Shown: one piece after another, positions 61,001 through 64,000 of the stretch
How the letters are laid out: every line of letters begins with the position of its first letter
Position numbering within the stretch: the first letter of the stretch is position 1
Source: Notospermus geniculatus
Taxonomy: Eukaryota > Nemertea > Pilidiophora > Heteronemertea > Lineidae
Assembly (NCBI GenBank): GCA_002633025.1
Contig: NMRB01001114.1
Span: 36,529 to 100,528 of the forward strand
DNA length: 64,000 nucleotides
Direction: 5' to 3'
Notes under the pieces: model-generated
What the model was told of the DNA's origin: nothing
The model's database searches: none
The model's input: only the letters and a program-made list of their open reading frames with translations
Translations under genes and position numbers: made by a program

Positions 61001-62278
61001 ATATCATTCTGCTTTGTTGATTTTATTATTTCCAGTGTTATGCGGAAAACATCTGGCAATTAACAATCGTCCTGTTCCCGTTAGTCGTCGGTATGACGGT
61101 CAAGACCGTGGTCATAAGCAGCGCACTTACGAAAACTGTCAGTGATGCAGACACAGGTATGTACAAACAAGTCATTGAGCATGTTTACACTCAACTCCAA
61201 TGGCTCTGTTGACAGATGCATGATATTGATGACCACTGTCAGGTCCCGGGTTCGAATCCAGCCCGGGCCAAATGGGATATCATCCCCGGCTTTTCATGTG
61301 CATTGCATGGGACAGTAAGGGATCGTCTCCAAAATACAAACGTTTGGAATTCGTTTAAACGAATTTAAAACCACTTTTCATAAACGAAATTGAAACGAAA
61401 AAATTCGTTTGAGAAACTGCTTGAAAAACGTTTGACATGGCCCGCATTTTCGTTGCAATTTCGTTTGATCCCAAACGAAATATTCGTTTGATTTCTTCAG
61501 AGAAACGTTTTAGAATTTTGTCGAGCGAGACAAACATTCCAATGCGTTTCAAACGAACAACGTTTTTTTCCAAGCACAAGAAACGTTTGCATTTCGTTTG
61601 ACATGAAAACATTTTGCATTCTGATCGGCGCTAAAAACGTTTGAATTTCATTCGGTGCATGAAACGTTTCATTTTCGTTGGGAACAAAAACGTTTGCACT
61701 TCGTTGCGGAATTCGTTTGGTACTTTCCGTTTGGTTTTCGTTTGGGGAGCATTCGTTTCAACCGTTTGGAAAATCGTTGGAAAATCACTTCAGTTTCGTT
61801 GGAGTATAAAAATTCCAAACGATTTTCAAACGATATTGACATACGTTTGAAACGCGTTTGAAACGAAAACAATTTGGAGAGGATCCCTAAGTCGTGGTGC
61901 CTTGTACCGTGTTCCTTTGCAAGGGCAGGTAAAATACCCCATCCAAGTGAGGAACATAGCTTGAGATGGCCTCTACTATACTTACCAGAGCCAATAATGC
62001 TATCGTAAACGTACATAATATACAACAATACAACGACTGTCAATGTTATGAAACGATGTTGCACCCCTGCCTACATGTATACCGGTATGAAAAGGACGTT
62101 TTTTTCCATTTCAGGTACAATGCTTGGCATGAATATGGCAGTCAACTCCCTCATCCGTAGTTTCTCGCCAACTGTCGGTGGCCTGATGATCAGTTATATA
62201 GGTTGGACCTCTATAGGATATTTTGGATTCATTAGCTGTGGTTTGACGGGGCTTTATCTGTGGCACAGGATGCGATAG
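58100..62278 (+). CDS. SLC22A18: SLC22A18-like major facilitator transporter, nine exons, complete
   Basis: Exons 58100-58339, 58507-58750, 59052-59184, 59548-59657, 59969-60070, 60316-60428, 60610-60711, 61036-61156, 62115-62278; phases agree, giving 442 aa and TAG (human protein 424). SLC22A18 (ORCTL2) is a 12-TM MFS carrier, proposed organic cation transporter; substrate uncertain. Seen: cytosolic charged N-terminus of about 55 residues, TM1 ILFITHFNVFLYALFFWIQ, the family block TYGYLQTTFATVQLLGGPLY followed by MFS motif A GRFGDIYG (residues 112-119), the MFS repeat-like SYGVGFTLGPAIGG, a mid-loop with KTKQHDAPLSE, and the C-terminal GTMLGMNMAVNSLIRSFSP with PTVGG. The start could also be the ATG at 58145 (MSAVDDEN). 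AATTAAAATATT follows the stop by 15 bases as a possible poly(A) signal. Introns hold two SINEs and a MITE. Confidence 0.94.
59262..59515 (-). mobile_element. tRNA-derived SINE in the transporter intron
   Basis: Minus strand: AGGAGCCACACTGGTGTAGT start, B-box-like GGTTCAAATCC, body with GGTCTCTTTACCTCACTGGC and TGAATGAGCAGC. Same family as 10300-10546. Confidence 0.78.
61210..61990 (+). mobile_element. SINE split by a MITE
   Basis: 61210-61318 has GGGTTCGAATCCAGCC (B box) and TGGGACAGTAA. The body resumes at 61889 (CGTGGTGCCTTGTACC to GCTTGAGATGGCC) as in the SINE at 43915-44168. The inserted 570-base element is listed next. Confidence 0.82.
61319..61888. mobile_element. PIF/Harbinger-like MITE rich in AAACG
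   Basis: Ends GGGATCGTCTCCAAA and, on the other strand, GGGATCCTCTCCAAA, with TAA on both sides (61316-61318, 61889-61891), the 3-base TWA duplication typical of PIF/Harbinger. The interior is a dense field of AAACGTTT, CGTTTGAA and TTCGTTT on both strands. Confidence 0.83.
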
Positions 62279-62374
62279 GATTTTCATCATCGATTAAAAT
62301 ATTTCGCAGCGAACATTCAGTGTGATTATAACAGTAATGCAGGGTAGTTGGTACTACTTCATTGGGTATGTTAA

Positions 62375-62645
62375 AGCCCCACTGTATTGAATGTGAAAAA
62401 CGCAAATCATCGCCGCGATTCTCGCACGACGTCACGACGTCAGCGTAGTGTAAAATGTACTACGCTCTGTCAGAATACATTAGAGCTCTCCCTGCAGTGT
62501 TTTCCAATGCGTGCTGAAAACTAGGCCTTGATTCTGTGAAGTGCTTATCAGGCAAGCATTTTGGGGACTTTCACGAGGCTATGGGACCTGTATGTGCACT
62601 CTCCTAATGTTTTGAAAATATCATAAAATTCAATACTGTGGGGCT
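62375..62645. mobile_element. TTAA MITE downstream of the transporter
   Basis: Ends AGCCCCACTGTATTGAA and its reverse complement between TTAA repeats (62371-62374, 62646-62649). Same family as 21930-22178. The interior has ACGACGTCACGACGTCAG. Confidence 0.87.
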
Positions 62646-62649
62646 TTAA

Positions 62650-63881
62650 CTCATTGAGTTCAGGTGTTGCATGCCGGAGATTGCGAACTTGAAATTTGTA
62701 CAGATATCTATTAAAACATTCTTCTAGTTACAAAAGGGTTTTCCAAAACTCAGTCACCATTCTCCAATATCTGCCAGGTCTGCTCTTGGCAGGTGGCTGT
62801 GCATGTGTGGGACTGAAATGTCATATGTAACAAATGTGTCCATTCAGCATCGTTTCCGGTCCAACATTCCATACATCATGTATATGTTTATATGTTTCAT
62901 GTTGAAGTTTAGTTGGGTGGTAATTTTCTGAAAGGCTTTTTGCATGTGCATGAAAAAGTGGTTGATCTCCTGTATTTCAGACACGGATCCATGAGGGCCC
63001 ACCCGGCACATGCCCCCCTTTCGCTACATGATATCCAGTATGGGCACAAATGTTTCAAAGTCATATGCATTAATGTAGGTACATGACCTGTTCAACGTAA
63101 TGTTCATGTACCGGTACATTAATGTACACAAACTGCTCAAGGTTGTAGATGTAACTGATTTTAATGGTCGACTATCATTATTTTGCTGAGAGACACCTGT
63201 GATACTTGCAAGTTTGACTGGTACTTTGTCCTAATCAGCAAGGACAGGAGACCAGTTTACCCTAGCGTTTGGTATATGGGATCAAGCAAATCCCAAGATG
63301 ACAAGATAGCTGGTAAACATATCTAACTTTCAGCGTGCAAAGTCCTCTTTTAGTGGGTGAATTATATAGTAGACATTCTCATGGTGAGGGCATTAGATTT
63401 GGAATCCAGATTTCTGTCAAACGAATCAACATACCTTTGGGATTTGGGTTGACAATCTAGAGGTAGACCTCACAAATGTATTTTTTTGGGAAAAATTTCT
63501 GGTGTGACTGAGAAAAAACTCCTGTATGTAGTTTCGAATCTTTTTTGTAGAGCTATTCGTGATTTTGATTGGAAAATTTTACAGGTATTTTCTTTTTAAT
63601 GACTCAATGCAATGTGTTTCCCTTTATAGAGGAATTGATGTTGCCGTTAAATAAAGTTTTATCAGTAAGTTTAAATTTGGATTCCATAGTTATGTGTTGG
63701 CGGTTCCTTGTACCGCTTACCGGGTACATGTAGGTGACCTCAAAATTTTACAGTTGGCCTATGATCAGAGGCTTGTCAGATCATTTAAAGGTGTATGGAA
63801 GATGCCATCTTGATGAACCAAAGACAAGTAAAGAAATCAATGCTCAGAATACGAGACAAAGGGCAAGTAGGCCATATATAT
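62650..63881. other. 3' flank, no gene recognised
   Basis: AT-rich sequence with TGTACATG-type strings and an AAATAAAG at about 63650; no conserved frame seen. Confidence 0.5.
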
Positions 63882-64000
63882 GTCCAGAGTATGCACACCT
63901 TAGCCAAGTGGGGCCTAATGTATGTCCAGAGTATGCACGCCATAGCCAAGTAGGGCCCAACATATGTCCAGAGTAGGCGTAGCCAAGTGGGGCCAAACAT
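63882..64000 (+). repeat. 42-base minisatellite running off the window
   Basis: At least three units of GTATGTCCAGAGTATGCACG plus CCATAGCCAAGTAGGGCCCAAC; the last visible unit is shortened. The array continues past the end of the window. Confidence 0.88.

Overview
This window is nuclear DNA from an intron-rich animal, most likely a marine invertebrate. All recognisable genes have GT-AG introns (one is GC-AG). They are separated by long AT-rich non-coding DNA full of small inverted-repeat transposons (MITEs), tRNA-derived SINEs and minisatellites. An opine dehydrogenase gene, an anaerobic-glycolysis enzyme of marine invertebrates, rules out a vertebrate. Frequent TAGGCCTA, TGTACATGTA and CCGGTA strings recall echinoderm, hemichordate or amphioxus intron DNA. 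That taxon guess is an impression, not a test. No prokaryotic features are present.

Layout. (1) 299-10767, plus strand: the 3' part of WASHC2 (FAM21), the WASH-complex subunit whose tail of acidic L-F repeats binds retromer; 19 exons, all joining in frame. (2) 16381-18483, minus: opine dehydrogenase (ODH), two exons, convergent with WASHC2. (3) 18840-30532: a second copy of segment 4582-16482, carrying WASHC2 exons 10-19 and the last third of the ODH terminal exon, so the intact ODH body lies between two copies of the same segment. (4) 30530-32931: a 1.2 kb unit in tandem, no gene seen. (5) 33365-36379, plus: SMNDC1 (SPF30) without its last exon. (6) 36.4-42.4 kb: repeats and a 302-base assembly gap. 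(7) 42491-45893, minus: a RAB32/38 GTPase, with further same-strand, same-phase candidate exons up to 54.4 kb that could be a long N-terminal extension. (8) 53.9-57.5 kb: a duplicated 1 kb promoter-like region and a large nested palindrome. (9) 58100-62278, plus: complete SLC22A18-like 12-TM major facilitator transporter, nine exons. (10) 62.3-64 kb: MITE and minisatellite.

The main question is the 11.9 kb duplication. Each copy carries private transposon insertions whose empty site is visible in the other copy. Divergence is uneven: 15 differences in 150 bases in exon 10, none in 110 in exon 17. This fits either an old tandem paralogue with gene conversion or two haplotypes joined end to end by the assembler. 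Four smaller tandem duplications in the same 64 kb, and the gap, keep the assembly explanation open. WASHC2 (retromer/WASH) and RAB32/38 (recruits VARP, which binds retromer) work in the same endosomal recycling network; the other genes show no obvious functional link. I did not find a new defence or enzymatic system here.
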